A stretch of 64,000 nucleotides of DNA from Ceriagrion tenellum (lineage: Eukaryota > Arthropoda > Insecta > Odonata > Coenagrionidae). Location: contig OY720633.1 of the NCBI GenBank assembly GCA_963169105.1, positions 140,598,700 through 140,662,699 on the forward strand. The letters are read 5' to 3'. Below the pieces are notes generated by a model. It was not told where the DNA came from and did no database searches. It saw only the letters and a list, made by a program, of their open reading frames with translations. A program made the translations under genes and the position numbers. Of the stretch, positions 20,290-32,800 are shown in pieces. The first letter of the stretch is position 1, and each line of letters begins with the position of its first letter.

Positions 20290-23200
20290 TACATAAATAA
20301 AGACCTTAGCATAATTTTCTCACCAACGACCAGATATGCTTTGGCCTGTATGTTCGGTGTTTTCGTTGACAGATGAAATGGTTCCTTATAGTACTGGAAA
20401 AAAATCTCCCTGCAAAGAAAAAAATCATATATTATTTTACAGTATTGGTAGCACATCCACAGTGCAGTGCGTAGTCCATTACGCACTCCTTCCCACCACC
20501 ATTGAGATGACTATCACTAAACATAAATCATAAAAGCATCGATACCAGCCGAGTGGTAACCAAAATGTCCCTGCGGCGGAACGCCCCTAATCTCAAACGG
20601 CATCGCCTAATCATTCCTGCGCTAAAACAGCTTCACCCAATCATACCTGTGCCCAAATGACCAGTGCCCAAAAAGTGCTTGCGCCAAAACGACCGCGTCC
20701 AAACCGGTGCACTTCCGCACACCGGAATGTCCCAATCCCATGCGTTCCCCTCTCTATTTCCTAATCGATATTTTCCTGATAACAACTATTAAAATAGAGT
20801 AGCTCTTCTGTCCGAATTTGATGTACTGATGAAAATGGTCTTCAGTCAATCTGTGCGATAGGAAATAGCAAGGTCACCATTTCTGTTGGACCTTGGGCCA
20901 CGTGTTCAGTGTTCACCCTTCGTTGGCGTGTATTTCACTCGGCTCAAGCCTCTAATGCGGCATGATTGGCTTTTATTCAGTTTCCCGCTTGATGCCGTCA
21001 TAATCAATATTGTACAATAAGATATAATAATGATGATATAAAAGGCCGTATAACCGAAAAAGGCATCAAATATACTTCATCCTACTGTTCTTGAAACTAT
21101 GCGTAATTACGATGTGTAATATCGATTGATTTCCCTTCCTCGCTGAACAATCTTACAAAATTTTCCTAAGTCTCTCCGTCTACTGCAGTTTCTCCTTTCT
21201 TCTCCTCATCCGCATCTCATAGACTTTACTCTCTTCTTTTTTTTCCTTACAAGGTTCACTGTCTTTCAGCCTTACAACGCAATGTATTGGAAAACGGGAA
21301 GTAGTTAACCAAAGGGTTTATGTACATGCTGAAGGGTTTTTAATATTTCTAAATTCAAAATATACACATTTGGGGAATATTTGAACGATATTTCTTTTGT
21401 ATTTGATCATTGGTTATGGTAAGTGAAGTTCAAGGAAGTAAATCTACCGTGCGGTCTGAGAGTATATAGGAGGATCTCAAGGACCTCGCCTCGCATGAGG
21501 ATTTTCCTCGCAGGAGGAAAAGGAATCGGAGTAGGAGAAGGAATAAATTTCAAAGGAAGTTTTTATGTCCCACGGCATTAATGAGGCATAATTTTCCATC
21601 AAGTACTATTTAAATGATGCAAATAGTATCGATAGAACATCCTATTATCCGTTAAATAATAAACCGAAAGCCATAGGAATTTTTCTCTGCGGATGGGCAG
21701 AGTGCTTAAGTACATGTGATGGACCTTACTGGAAAAGTTTAGAAGGGTGGATAATGAGAGAGTTTAAACTACGTTTCTGTGACCATGTGAGAGGGAGAGT
21801 GATCCCAGCCCTGATGCAAAGAGGCACAATGGGAACGAATGGTGTTGAGGGGTAGAGGGCTCTTTCGAATCATTGAGGGGAAGGAAGAGGCCCTGACAAG
21901 TAGTTACATCCGATCCGATGTTGATCCGATATGCGGAACCCAAGGAGGAGGACAAGGGGGGCCGACAGATTCCAGGCCAGGCTTTCAAGCAATGATGGGA
22001 AAACTATAATTCCCTTTCCCTTACTCTGATACCCCCCTTCCTCTTCCACTCTCTTACACCGTGACATGCAGATGCCTGGAGCAGATACGAAGTATTCAAA
22101 CATGAACGCGGGAGCTCAATTTCATCATATTTTAAAAATTATTAATTAAAGTTTGTGTATTTACTAACATAAGTTTATGTGACATGAACAGAATTGTTCA
22201 CAGCAATATGTACTAGCTTAAGCTGCCACCTTCGGTTTGCGCTTTTGTATTTTACTCTCAAATAAAGGTTAGCTTTCTTTTTCCTATTCATTACTTCTTC
22301 ACTTTTGTATGACATGATTGCAAGTTGCTAATTGAAACAGTTTCCCAATGTAAATCTTCCGTCATCATAATTCAGCGAGCATTTTTAGCTTTACCACAAA
22401 CATTCTTTTCGCAATAGCCTTTATGCCACATCTTCATTTAAACACCAGAGCGCATATTCAGTCGTTCGGTCTCCAGTTTTCAAAACTTCGTACCCCGCGT
22501 AACAACAATTACAGGCTGTAAAATGATGTTTACATAACAGCTTACAAAATAAAAAAATAACCAATCAATCAAAATCAGGTCTCAAAAAAACTCGTCAACT
22601 CTTAAACTCATCAAGGCATGGATATATCACCAAGGTTAAAAACTAACCGAAACAATTTCTCTGACATTGCTGATCTTGCACGTAACTCACAATTGACGAA
22701 TGCAGGAGCATGTCACATTAAATACAACTTCACATCATCCTCACGTTCGATATTCTTGCTATCAGCTATTCTCAACGTTGTCAACAACCTAAAAAGCGGG
22801 ATAAGCGTCAAAACTCACCTGACCAGTCCTCGTCTTTACTCCGCACTCACAATCTCACAAGAACTGTCCTAAACACTTGTCAACACGCTCAAAAAATGTT
22901 TAAAATGAATCGGCAACAAAACTCTAAGAAAAACGCGACATTCTCATTCAAATTCTAAGACATTGTATTTTAACTTTTTAAAGCAAAACGAAAGTTTAAA
23001 CAAACCGCTAATCGCCTTTATTTAAATGAATAGTTTGTAAAAAGTACAAATTTCCTCGTTTTAACGTCTAAAAATGCTCGACTTCTAAATCTCTATGCAA
23101 AAATCAGGTGTTGCTAGATCTCGTTCACCTGCAAACTTGTACGTGAAATTCCAAAAATCGTACACCCTATCACTCAAAACTAACACATCTATATAAAAAT

Positions 23201-23530
23201 TACTGTAAGAATTGACTCTTTCGCTACATCTCAAGTCTGCGCACAGCCAACGCCCAAATACTATAACGTGGATTTTTCGCTCGCATTTGCGACAAAAGGA
23301 AATTTCGCTCACATTTGAGATAAAAGACACTATATAGTGATAGTTTTCATTAAAGCTATTAAATATGTCATTTTTCTAAACGCTTAAAATTGTGAGACTT
23401 TTTGTCGCATACGTATGTAGGACTTGATTATATCAGTTTTTACATGACATTATACAAATTAATGTATTTATTAATGAGGAAAAATGAATACTTTTTCCTA
23501 TAATTTGCACAAGTGCTTCAATTCTAGTGA
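20290..23530. other. AT-rich spacer, no gene seen
   Basis: I recognise no coding frame or RNA gene. A moderately GC-rich stretch at 20550-20720 contains loosely repeated CGCCCAA/GTGCCCAAA phrases and may be an old MITE; I cannot define its ends. Confidence 0.4.
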
Positions 23531-23540
23531 ACATATGAAG

Positions 23541-23690
23541 GCTAATATTACGCCGCCGGTCACGCCGCCGCCGCCAATAAAAACCATCGGATCGGCTCGC
23601 CGACGGTGCGCCGCCGGTCGCCGACCCATTTCCAGTCGGCGTCCGCCGCCGATAGTTATTCCATCGGCGCACAGGTCTATCTGTGGCTAA
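23541..23690 (-). repeat. GC-rich short repeat related to the Transib insertion island
   Basis: CGCCG-dense sequence ends with CGGCGCACAGGTCT at 23665-23678, the reverse complement of which (AGACCTGTGCGCCG) matches 13 of 14 bases at 13761. It is followed by ATCTGTGGCT, a 10-mer also found immediately outside 13761. An internal CCATCGG/ATAAAAACC block matches the left island in inverted orientation. It is probably a second, inverted copy of one MITE-like family. Confidence 0.5.
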
Positions 23691-23744
23691 TCAGGATGTG
23701 CAATCAGGATGTGCAACTGGTATGGGCGTTGTTTCTTACATCTG

Positions 23745-23925
23745 TGCAGTTGAGACGGTAGCTGGCCCGACCGCGCTTCCAATCACCCATTATTTATCGC
23801 TCAATCACAGATAAAATGAGAAAAAGACCAATTCCAATTTAAAAAATCCTTCACAGGTGTTTGTGGTTTCTTACCTGTCGCCTGCTGGATATACGAACTT
23901 GAGAATAAATATTATTTTGTTCCAA
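23745..23925 (+). repeat. ~180-bp direct repeat, copy 1
   Basis: It begins GCAGTTGAGACGGTAGCTGG and ends at TTTTGTTCCAA. It repeats at 24203-24385 with scattered substitutions and small indels. A 13-bp tandem (AATCAGGATGTGC) just upstream at 23691-23715 is separate. Confidence 0.75.
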
Positions 23926-24202
23926 TTACTAATCGCATGACGACAAATTGGGCGTGATCCGGACATTTTCCATATTTTAATCATCTCGGAGTATACTAAG
24001 TTTCCGGTTCTAAATTGCGATATTTTTTGGACCGATGGAATATTTACGTGGAGGTAATGGAGAATGATACCGAAGAAAATAGAACCTCAGATCACGGTTC
24101 GTGGAGAAAGAATAAACGCTTCAACTGCGGCCCAGGACATGCCTTTGCCTGCAATGATGGCGCTTCACCAATCCAATTCTTATCGATGTTTTTAACATAT
24201 AC

Positions 24203-24385
24203 GCAGTTAAGATGGTAGCTGGCCCGACCGTGCTTCCAATCGCCCTTTCAATATCGCTCAATTATAGGTGAAAAGAGCAAAGGACTCAGTCCATTTAAAA
24301 AATCCTTCTCAGGTCACTATTTGTGGTTTCTTCCTCGTCGCCTACTAGATATACGAAATTGGGAAGAAATGTTATTTCGTTCCAA
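24203..24385 (+). repeat. ~180-bp direct repeat, copy 2
   Basis: Same order of blocks as copy 1: GGTAGCTGGCCCGACCG, then TTTAAAAAATCCTTC, then TTTGTGGTTTCTT, then ATATACGAA. It is offset by about 460 bp. Confidence 0.75.
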
Positions 24386-24832
24386 GCCAAACGGTTTCAC
24401 CGCTCATTCAAGTTCCAGTATAAAACATTAATTCATGACCAAGTTCCTTTTCACTTCGATGGTTCGCGCTTATATTTCTATTCGGCAAGACATTAATCCA
24501 GGAAATAAAGTAAGTGATTATTATTTTTTACTCCTCTATGCATAACCTCTTCGCGTCGTAGGTGTTATACTGTACGCCATTTTATCCAATGGCGTCCTTA
24601 TATGCCAACTTCGGTAAGCTAAAACGAAGAAGCTAATGAAATACCTCGTATTTAAAAAGTGATATCCGAATCACTCTTCGATTTTCGGAACTTTTTATTC
24701 ACAATAGTGTGAAGGAGAAACTTCATCCTAAATGAGCATCGCGGAGATATTCCAGATCCAGCATTCTCCATTCCATTATTTAGTTATTTTCTTTCCCCTC
24801 TGCGAGTTACGTCTTCTCTGCTTGACTTTAAA

Positions 24833-24856
24833 GCTCCACGACAATTGTCGTGGAGC
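24833..24856. repeat. Perfect 24-bp palindrome
   Basis: The sequence is GCTCCACGACAA followed at once by its exact reverse complement, with no loop. It could be a protein-binding dyad or a small hairpin; nothing nearby decides. Confidence 0.8.
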
Positions 24857-24859
24857 ATA

Positions 24860-26760
24860 AAACGCGAAAACGAAATAGGGCTAACTGTTTGAAGCGTAAC
24901 TTTGTAAAATTTACTCAAGGAGAATTTGGAAGAGGTAGGGGTCACGGAAAAAATTTACCGCAGCTGACGCTGATACCTAACTCCTTTCTGTGATAAAATC
25001 CTGATAACGACAATAAGTTTTCGCAGATTTGTATTTCCGTACTTAGATCCTTCTTAACGTAGAGTGATTTTGAAATAGAGCGGCCATAACAATGAAATCT
25101 GATTCAATTGGTTATTTATCTCGTAGAAATCAGGGATTGCAGTGATAATACATCCAATGCAATGTATCAAGGCCTGGCTACACAACGAATTCACCGTAGT
25201 AATTAATGGATGAAAGTTGGTTCCAAGAAAATTTCATGGAGTTACCCAAACGTTTTGGAATTAAATTAAAGACAAGGCTTCCGTGGGGATTTTATTTTAA
25301 GATTTCAGTTTTCTGGTTTACTTATGCAAAGAAATATACTTCATAAAACGATATTTCGCGGAAGATGGATTCATCGGATTGAAGTGACTTAGCGGCTCAT
25401 CACAGGTCTAATCTAATAAATAAAAATGTTTGTTTGATCAACTTCTATGCGTTCCAATACCATTCATCAGATTGCAAAGAAACTTTGGTGAGTTGTTGTA
25501 CGCGCTCCCGCCAAGGTTTCTGAATTATTAAAACCATTGTACACTAGGTAAAGGGTGAGCTTCTCAAACAAGCGAGGAACGACAAGAAAGCAACAAATCA
25601 GATCGTTTACGAGTTGCTCAATCACGTCAATCAGAATCATAATCAGTAAGAAATAATTTGAGTTAAAAAGTACGTAATTTATTTGTACGTGGAATAAGAT
25701 TTGGTGCAGTGGTCTCTTTGTTTGCATTTTTATTTTATATTTGCGCTCGATTTTCGTATACGCGTCGCTATTTCCTATACCAGTTACGAGGGGAAAACCA
25801 GTTGTCCTAACAATGTGCATGAGTCATTAGGACTCGGTAAATTGTGGCAGAAAGGGTCATTTTTAAGAATGGTCATCAGTATCATTTTTGATCTGTGTGG
25901 AAACATACCATCGCTATGCCTCTTCGAGCCAAATTTTCGGAGACGGAGTTGAGGATGGTTTTAAGCGCCATTTGTTTCTTTTGTCGAGAAATGTGTTGAC
26001 AAAGTTGATGGGAACTGGTTAAAAAATGCCTCTGGTTATACTTTGGTGAGTGCAGCAATTTTTATCGTTTACTACAGTATGCTACTACAAGCGAAGTAAT
26101 TTTCCCCCGCCGGTAAATGCTTGCAGTAGGCAATTCCTCGCGCGTCTTACGGACAACCCTCAACTGTGCAACAGCGCGCGCCTCTCCCTTTCTCTTCCGG
26201 GCATGCTGGCAGGCAGTCCAGCGCGCTCTTTTTCCAAAATAAATGTTAATCGATATTGATTAACCAACGAATTCGTTTAAGATTTTATCAGTGGATTCAT
26301 GATGATGAATTCAATAGCTTGAAGAAGATTCAAACGGCGGTTTTCAGGGATTCGCAGAACGGAAAACAACGCAGTCTTGCAATTTCATCAATAACTAAAA
26401 TACTAATTCACCAAATTATATGAAATTTGGTATGGTTGTTGAAAAAAATCTTTTCCACAATTTTTGTGAAGGAAATTTTGATATCTTGATCTGTGTTGTT
26501 TTTACAAAGCCGTAAATTCGATGCATCCGTCCGGTACCCGGAAAATGCGCTAAAATTCTGATGTCAAGCACCCTCTGAAATCAATATGAACGGTAAAATG
26601 TTTTGTTTACAATTACTAAACGCAGAAATAAACAAACTTTGATTTTGTGTCCTATATTTTAAAATCGATTGAACCGTCTTTGATGTATCAGTCTTCAAAC
26701 TCGGGTGACGGAATTTTGCAACGGATATAGGTCTCAAATTCTTTTAGGGACCAATTTTGA
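24860..26760. other. AT-rich spacer, no gene seen
   Basis: No frame resembles a protein family; the longest (117 aa, minus strand, 25467-25820) has no motif. I see no RNA gene or defined repeat. Confidence 0.4.
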
Positions 26761-26769
26761 AACCAGAAA

Positions 26770-26802
26770 AAGGCAATGTATCACATGCCGGGCACAGCTA
26801 GT
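26770..26802 (+). mobile_element. Helitron-like 3' terminus (tentative)
   Basis: GCCGGGCACAG followed by CTAG and T (26798-26802) resembles Helitron 3' ends, which finish in CTRR after a short GC hairpin. Here the hairpin is weak (TGCC/GGCA), and no 5' TC end or Rep/helicase sequence was identified. Confidence 0.25.
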
Positions 26803-27503
26803 ACAGTACAATGTTATATTGCTGAGAAACTTCCCCGATTGGGTCATCTGTTTTAAAGTTAGAAACAAACCGTTTTAAATGCAAAATTATACCTATCAAT
26901 CGCGGGGACGGCTATACCCTCGTAAACTCTTGGTGACTGTTTGTTCCTATTTTCTCATGAAATATGGACAATGGCGGGAGTAAACGCGGGTTTATTCATA
27001 GTGAAGCCATGGATTTAGGTATAGGGACTGCGACAGGTATCCTAGTCCTATTTCCCATCATTTAATCGCGTCATTTTCCGTTCAAGCGCTCAATAAATTA
27101 AAATTGCCGCTAATAGCGCATGGCAGTGAGTTGGTACAGATATACACATATATATGTGAGTCAACACACATAAGTTATAACCAAAGCATAATTGTTTACA
27201 TCATGGAAATGCAGCTAACAGTTAAAATAAAAATAAAATAAGGGAAAATTTGCCTCAAGTTACCATTTTCCCCGTAACTATCTAAATTATCCACGGCTAA
27301 AACTTGATAAATAACTGTGTGACTCAGGCACTTGTGAGAGATACACGCAATAAAATTCACGCATTTTAAAACATTAATATATTATATTCGGCAACGCTGA
27401 TTTGTTAGGTGTCTACGTTGGCAAATAGAGAGCTTTTCTGATGCGATTTCTCCTCAAGGTTCGTAAAAACGAGATCAGTTTCTGTGTGGAGACTCAGTCC
27501 GAG

Positions 27504-27552
27504 GTTCGTATTTTCGAAAATTTTGTATTTTCGAAACTTCATATTTTCGAAT
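27504..27552 (-). repeat. pogo-like CGTATTTTCGAA box repeats
   Basis: Three successive boxes (TTCGTATTTTCGAA, TTTGTATTTTCGAA, TTCATATTTTCGAA) resemble the subterminal boxes at 13437-13467. They are probably a fragment of the same pogo-like family. Confidence 0.4.
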
Positions 27553-27599
27553 AGCGCCATGTATTTAGCATAGGTTTTTCGTTCCTGCTTACAGCGGTT

Positions 27600-28500
27600 A
27601 GCGGTTGCTCCGATGGAAGAATGCTAGGAAGACGAAGCTAAAATTCCAAGAGAAGAAAACGAAATGGATAAGGGCAATGCACTATGGTAATGAAACCAGA
27701 AACACTCTCTCAATTACGGTGGGTTTGAAACAGGGTAGCTGCATCTCCCCACTATATTCGAGGAATACGTGGTACAAACCCTTAAAAAATAGAAAATGAA
27801 GCGTAATAAATTGGGTATCCCTCTGAATAGTACTAACACTTTATGTTCTTTGTGTTATGCAGGTGATCTGATATTGATAACCGAGGACCAAGATGAATCT
27901 TACATGGTATTGGTTCTAATTTAAGAATACAGAAATTGAAGTATAGAAAAAAATATCAGAGAATCTCATGATATGAACATTGGACGAGCACAAGAGAGCA
28001 TAATATAAGAAGAAATATAATTCTGCCAAGAATACAACCACCTGGATTTTAAAATAACTCGGATTGTAAACCTGGAAGACGCTGTTAAAGGAAGAAATTT
28101 AACAGGAAAAGGACAATACTGATGGTGAATGGATAACTATGCCATCAAAGCATATCCAAAGCAAATAAAAAAGAAAACATAACGCAATATAAAAAGAAGT
28201 ATTATTACATATGGGTGTGAGATATTGCAGATTGAGCAGGGAACAAAAAATGGTCGATGAACAATGAAAAAAATCAAAGGCCGATGGCAATGAAACTGAG
28301 CAGTTTTCATGCTATGGTCTCATATAGCAAGTATTGAATAAGATATTTAAAAAAAATTATATCATGGAATCCATAGGGTAGAATATAAGAGGACGGCCCA
28401 GAATAAGTTGGAGATAAGGGCTAGAAAAGGCCATTAGGGAAAAGCAGTGACCTGAAGCTCAGTGGATGAGCAGAGAGTAATGGCGGTCAAGCATTGGATA
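27600..28500 (+). mobile_element. RTE-like non-LTR relic with RT fragment
   Basis: Plus-strand frames carry RT landmarks. GLKQGSCISPL (about 27724-27756) corresponds to the GxxQGxxLSP motif. CYAGDLILI (about 27853-27879) is the catalytic YADD box, with the first Asp changed to Gly. Further on are ITYGCE (about 28205-28222) and, in another frame, a weak RPRISW-like end near 28400. There are many stops and frameshifts, so it is clearly dead. It is the oldest-looking of the RTE relics in this window. Confidence 0.7.
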
Positions 28501-29732
28501 ACGTTGTAGCACGTTAAAAAGCTGTTTATATATTATAAGGACATATTGTTAATCTGTACAATAAAAAGAGAAGAGCATATTTTGCGTAACTATTCCGAAC
28601 ATTGATAAAGCGTTCACGGTTGCGGGAATATTAACTCCGTATTTAATTAGCCGTTTAAGTAACACTTTTCACTGTACTTCTTGAAGACACCACAAGACTT
28701 GTGACGCTAAAGTAGCGGGAAAACGCTTATGCTGATTTCATCAATACGTACGCTGCCAGTGGATATGGGGCATACATCATGTTTTGACGGTACCAATTTT
28801 TCGAGCAGACGTGCAACGTTGGTTTTGAGTTTAGCTCGAGTAGGGTGCAGCTTCTTCTATTATGTCATCAGATCTTAGAATGTCATACCATAACCCGAAA
28901 TTCATTTGGAATTACTTTCGCTAAAGCAACATCATGGAAAATTAAAAAAGTTGATGTTTTCGAAGGTGTGCGTAGTATGAAGAAACAGAGGACATGAGGT
29001 AACTCAAGGCCTGGTGTAGAACTCATTGGAAGGTGACGGAAAGGGAGTGTTGGTTGGACTAGCACTAAAGCGCGGTGAAATACAAAGATAATAGTTAATC
29101 TGATGTGGATGATGGTACGATTTTGAGAGGAACGCAGATGTCTGCGAAAATAGAAAGACTGTATAAATGATAAGGTGGAATATTACTGGCAATTGGAGGG
29201 AGTAAAAACTGTCTGAGAACCATTTAACATACCTAAAATATTGCTGGGATATGAGTGATGAAAATGTTTTTTCATCGCATGGCTTCCAACTCACGTCCCG
29301 CCACAGTCCAGCTTCCTCTCAGAGGCCTGGATTCCTCGTACTCTTTATACCTGAAATACCGAATCTCAGGAGGAACGGTTCGCTAGTTTTCGAGAAAAAA
29401 ACAATATGCAAATGTTAAAGAGATCATATTAGAGTGTGTATTTTTTATAACCGCACGTTATAGCATTAACGCTAACGGAAATGAAAAAAACCCGCACGCA
29501 GGGCATAATTCACCGCTGGGCATACGATATCTCCCACGCTAAATGGCCTTTTGCATTATCCTTCCGAGAAAATTCTTTGGCTCAAAAAATTATTTTATTG
29601 AAGAAAAATGTGACGAGTTTTCCATAAAATGAGGCATTTTGGGTATATTTTCTTTGTTATTCAACTATCCCAGTTGTTTTAAACCATTTTATATGTATTT
29701 TTCGAAATATTGAAATTGTTGATTGACACTTT

Positions 29733-29811
29733 GATTTTCAATTGAAAATCGAAGAAAAATAAAGACTGAATCTATATTGATCAACTAAAATGAAAGTCTT
29801 TTCATTTTAGT
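29733..29811. repeat. Two adjacent AT-rich palindromes
   Basis: GATTTTCAATTGAAAATC (29733-29750) is a perfect palindrome. AACTAAAATGAAA and TTTCATTTTAGTT (29782-29811) form 13-bp arms around a 4-base loop. Confidence 0.7.
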
Positions 29812-32800
29812 TATTTGAAAACAGGAAAGAGCGTAAAATTTGTTGTGCAGTTTCATTTACAAGACTTTTCAAACTTGACGTATTAGTATATTGTCACTTG
29901 GCTCTTAATATTTCAGAGGTGGTCAAATATTTGTTTCTCAATTAGGGCTAAACAACTGCTACTTTGTCAGTCAGCTGGAGACTGTCAATTTACTCTGGAA
30001 GCTCTTCTAAGGAGCAGTAACATAGGAATATCCTGTCTGGACCTTCGTCTTCCCTCCAATATACCATGAATATATAACACTTTTATAATAAAAATTACGC
30101 CGATTCTCCTCCATGTGTCACATACTTCACACATATGCCTTGAGAAGTCCTGGCAGTCCAGCTCATTTCCCCCTTGTTCCCTTCCTGTAATGGTTTCCAT
30201 CCTCGGTGACCCTAAACCCGCTTGCAGACTCTTCAATCCCTTATCTTATCCCCAATCTGATCTCCATCTTCCGTCCGATTTGCTCCCACACCCACACACT
30301 CCCACTGTCATAAAAAAGGCAGTCATTCAATCTCTTCTTGATTCCTTTCTTTCCAATTTTCATCCAATCCACCATTCGTCACCACACCTTCTGAGAGGAA
30401 ATCCACGGCTTGTTCTTTCGTTTTACAATTTCCGTCTTCAATCCCATAGCTCAAACAATTAGATTCTCATGTGTCTACTCATTAATCTACAAGTAGATAA
30501 TCAATGCTTCTGGAAATGGTTATAGGGGTGATTCAGTACCGTACATTCTATTCGTTGCATACTGTCAAAGATTTGAGACCCTGTGTTAAACTTTCTGTGC
30601 TTATGATTACGTTACGCGCTATTTCTTGTACAGTCCTATTCCATTCTTTCTTGTTCATTATCCAAACTAGCACTTCATTTTGGCTTTCTAAAATTTATTA
30701 TTTTAAACGTAGACAAGTATATAGATCCTGATTTCAGGGAGTGTATTCAATGGTCGCCCTGCCTGTCCTGTCCTGATGGTGATTACTGGACATTAGGGTG
30801 CATCTTATTTTTTTTAATCAAAATGGTGTAATGCTCCACCAGCCAAAATACATTTTGACGAGAAAACACATAGATTTTAGTGGGTGTACGATGTCATTAA
30901 TTCGTGCCACAAGGAGTTTACAATACCGCACTGGAAAAAGTGAATTTTCGTGCCAATTGAGCCCATTTTGGGGTAGAAATGCAATTTCATGGCTCTCTGG
31001 GCCTAATTACTCTGAATTTGATCCATCTTTAGCCATTTAAGAGAAGTTAGATGCCAAATCAAGCGTGCAGAGAGCATCCCAACCTCTTCCCCATATATAT
31101 ATCATGTCCAGTGGGCTTGAACACTTCCTAAAAAAGCACCAGTTTTTATCCGACGAGTATTTTTAGGCACTACTTGTAGCAAACCGGAAGTACCGACGCA
31201 GTAATATCAGGTCAATCGGAATTTTTTTATATTTTTATTAATTATTAGAAAGTTTACTTAAATAAACTTAATAAGCAGATATTACGGTGAACTGGTATAC
31301 ATAGAATTCAGTACTGTTGAAAGTTACGCAAAAATGACAACTAATCTTCTATCATTAAAAGTTAGTGGTATGTAATCAATGAATCACCGCGAGAAACTTT
31401 CTTTCTAACTCGCGTTTTTACATGAATAATGTATTTAGTGAAGGTTGAACGCCATTTGGGACTATTCACTTTCACTTACCTACTATAGAGGTATATCATT
31501 ATTTATCTTGAATGGCACTACGCCTCAATATATAAAAGTATATCAGAGACTCCTCTCTTTGCTTCTCTCAAGTCGATGGATAGTGTCGCCCCTGATAAAG
31601 CTATGAATTGTTATGAGCGAGTTCAAACTTCTTATCAACGGAAGACTTATAAATGCTACTTTATATTGATGCTATCGATCCAGCGGAAGAGTAGCTCTCG
31701 TTTTCGAAATTTGAGAACATTTCTGGAAGATGTTTCACAGTTAAAATGTAATCAAGGGTATCAAGTTACTTTTTATCATATCTTACCCAACATATTAGCC
31801 CACAATCTAATGGAAATAATGTTGAATTTCAAAAATTGTCAAAATAAAGCTCAAAATACACGTGTCATTTCGTGAAATTGATATCAATACATTTGATTGA
31901 TTTAATGAGTAGGTACGTCATTTCCGTATCAAATGCAAACTCAAATCCTTGAAAGCTAATTGTTATCAAAACTAATAAATATTGATCCAATAGTGCTATA
32001 AAAGAACATCCAATTCCCATGTCATGAGAATATGCACGTTCTTGGTGGATTGTAAGAACGGAGTTCGAACCACGATTCTGACGGGGTTTATTGAGTCGCG
32101 GCGCGGCCGCCTGCTATATTCCACATGCATGAACGAAGTTCCATCGCAGAATATAATATCTGGCAGCGTCAAGCGCAGTCATGCATGCAGTGGAAAGTGC
32201 TGAACAGTGCTAAGGTAATGTAAATAATCAATGAGATTGTCAGAATGAATTCAGCAGCAAACGGCAACGTGCGGTGGACTGATCAACAAGTATTGGTCTG
32301 AGGATAAGTTCATTCTCTCTCATTTAATTGTTTGAGACCGATAAAATATGGACTAAAAGCAAAAATTAATATGCCTCATGCGCATTACGGAAGAAGGGGG
32401 AGACAATATGAGAAATATCCTCAATACAACACTAAATTTCTTTGTAATTTTTGTATGAATAACACACTATTGGAGTTTTAGAACAATAATTGGATTTGGA
32501 CATTTAAAGCAGTTGATTTGATGGTACCGCCAAAAATCGCACCAAGGACTGGAATAGCTGTATTTTTGCCGGAATCTTCGATGGATAGGAATTAAGAGGG
32601 ATAAGACTCACCAGTCAATGAATGAAGAGTAATGATACTATCAACTAATTTTGTTAAACAGTAGCTTTTGAAGCATAATCTTATATACCATGCAAGTTTC
32701 TGCTTCATATTTTTCTGTTATAATTGTTATACTGATCTTCCACAAAAAATCTAGGGACTTACTACTTTTCAAATTGAATGCTTTAGTCACTAGGTTATTC

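Noticed and set aside
32039..32110. tRNA-like B box (GAGTTCGAACCACG)
   Set aside because: No A box, no cloverleaf and no simple-repeat tail.
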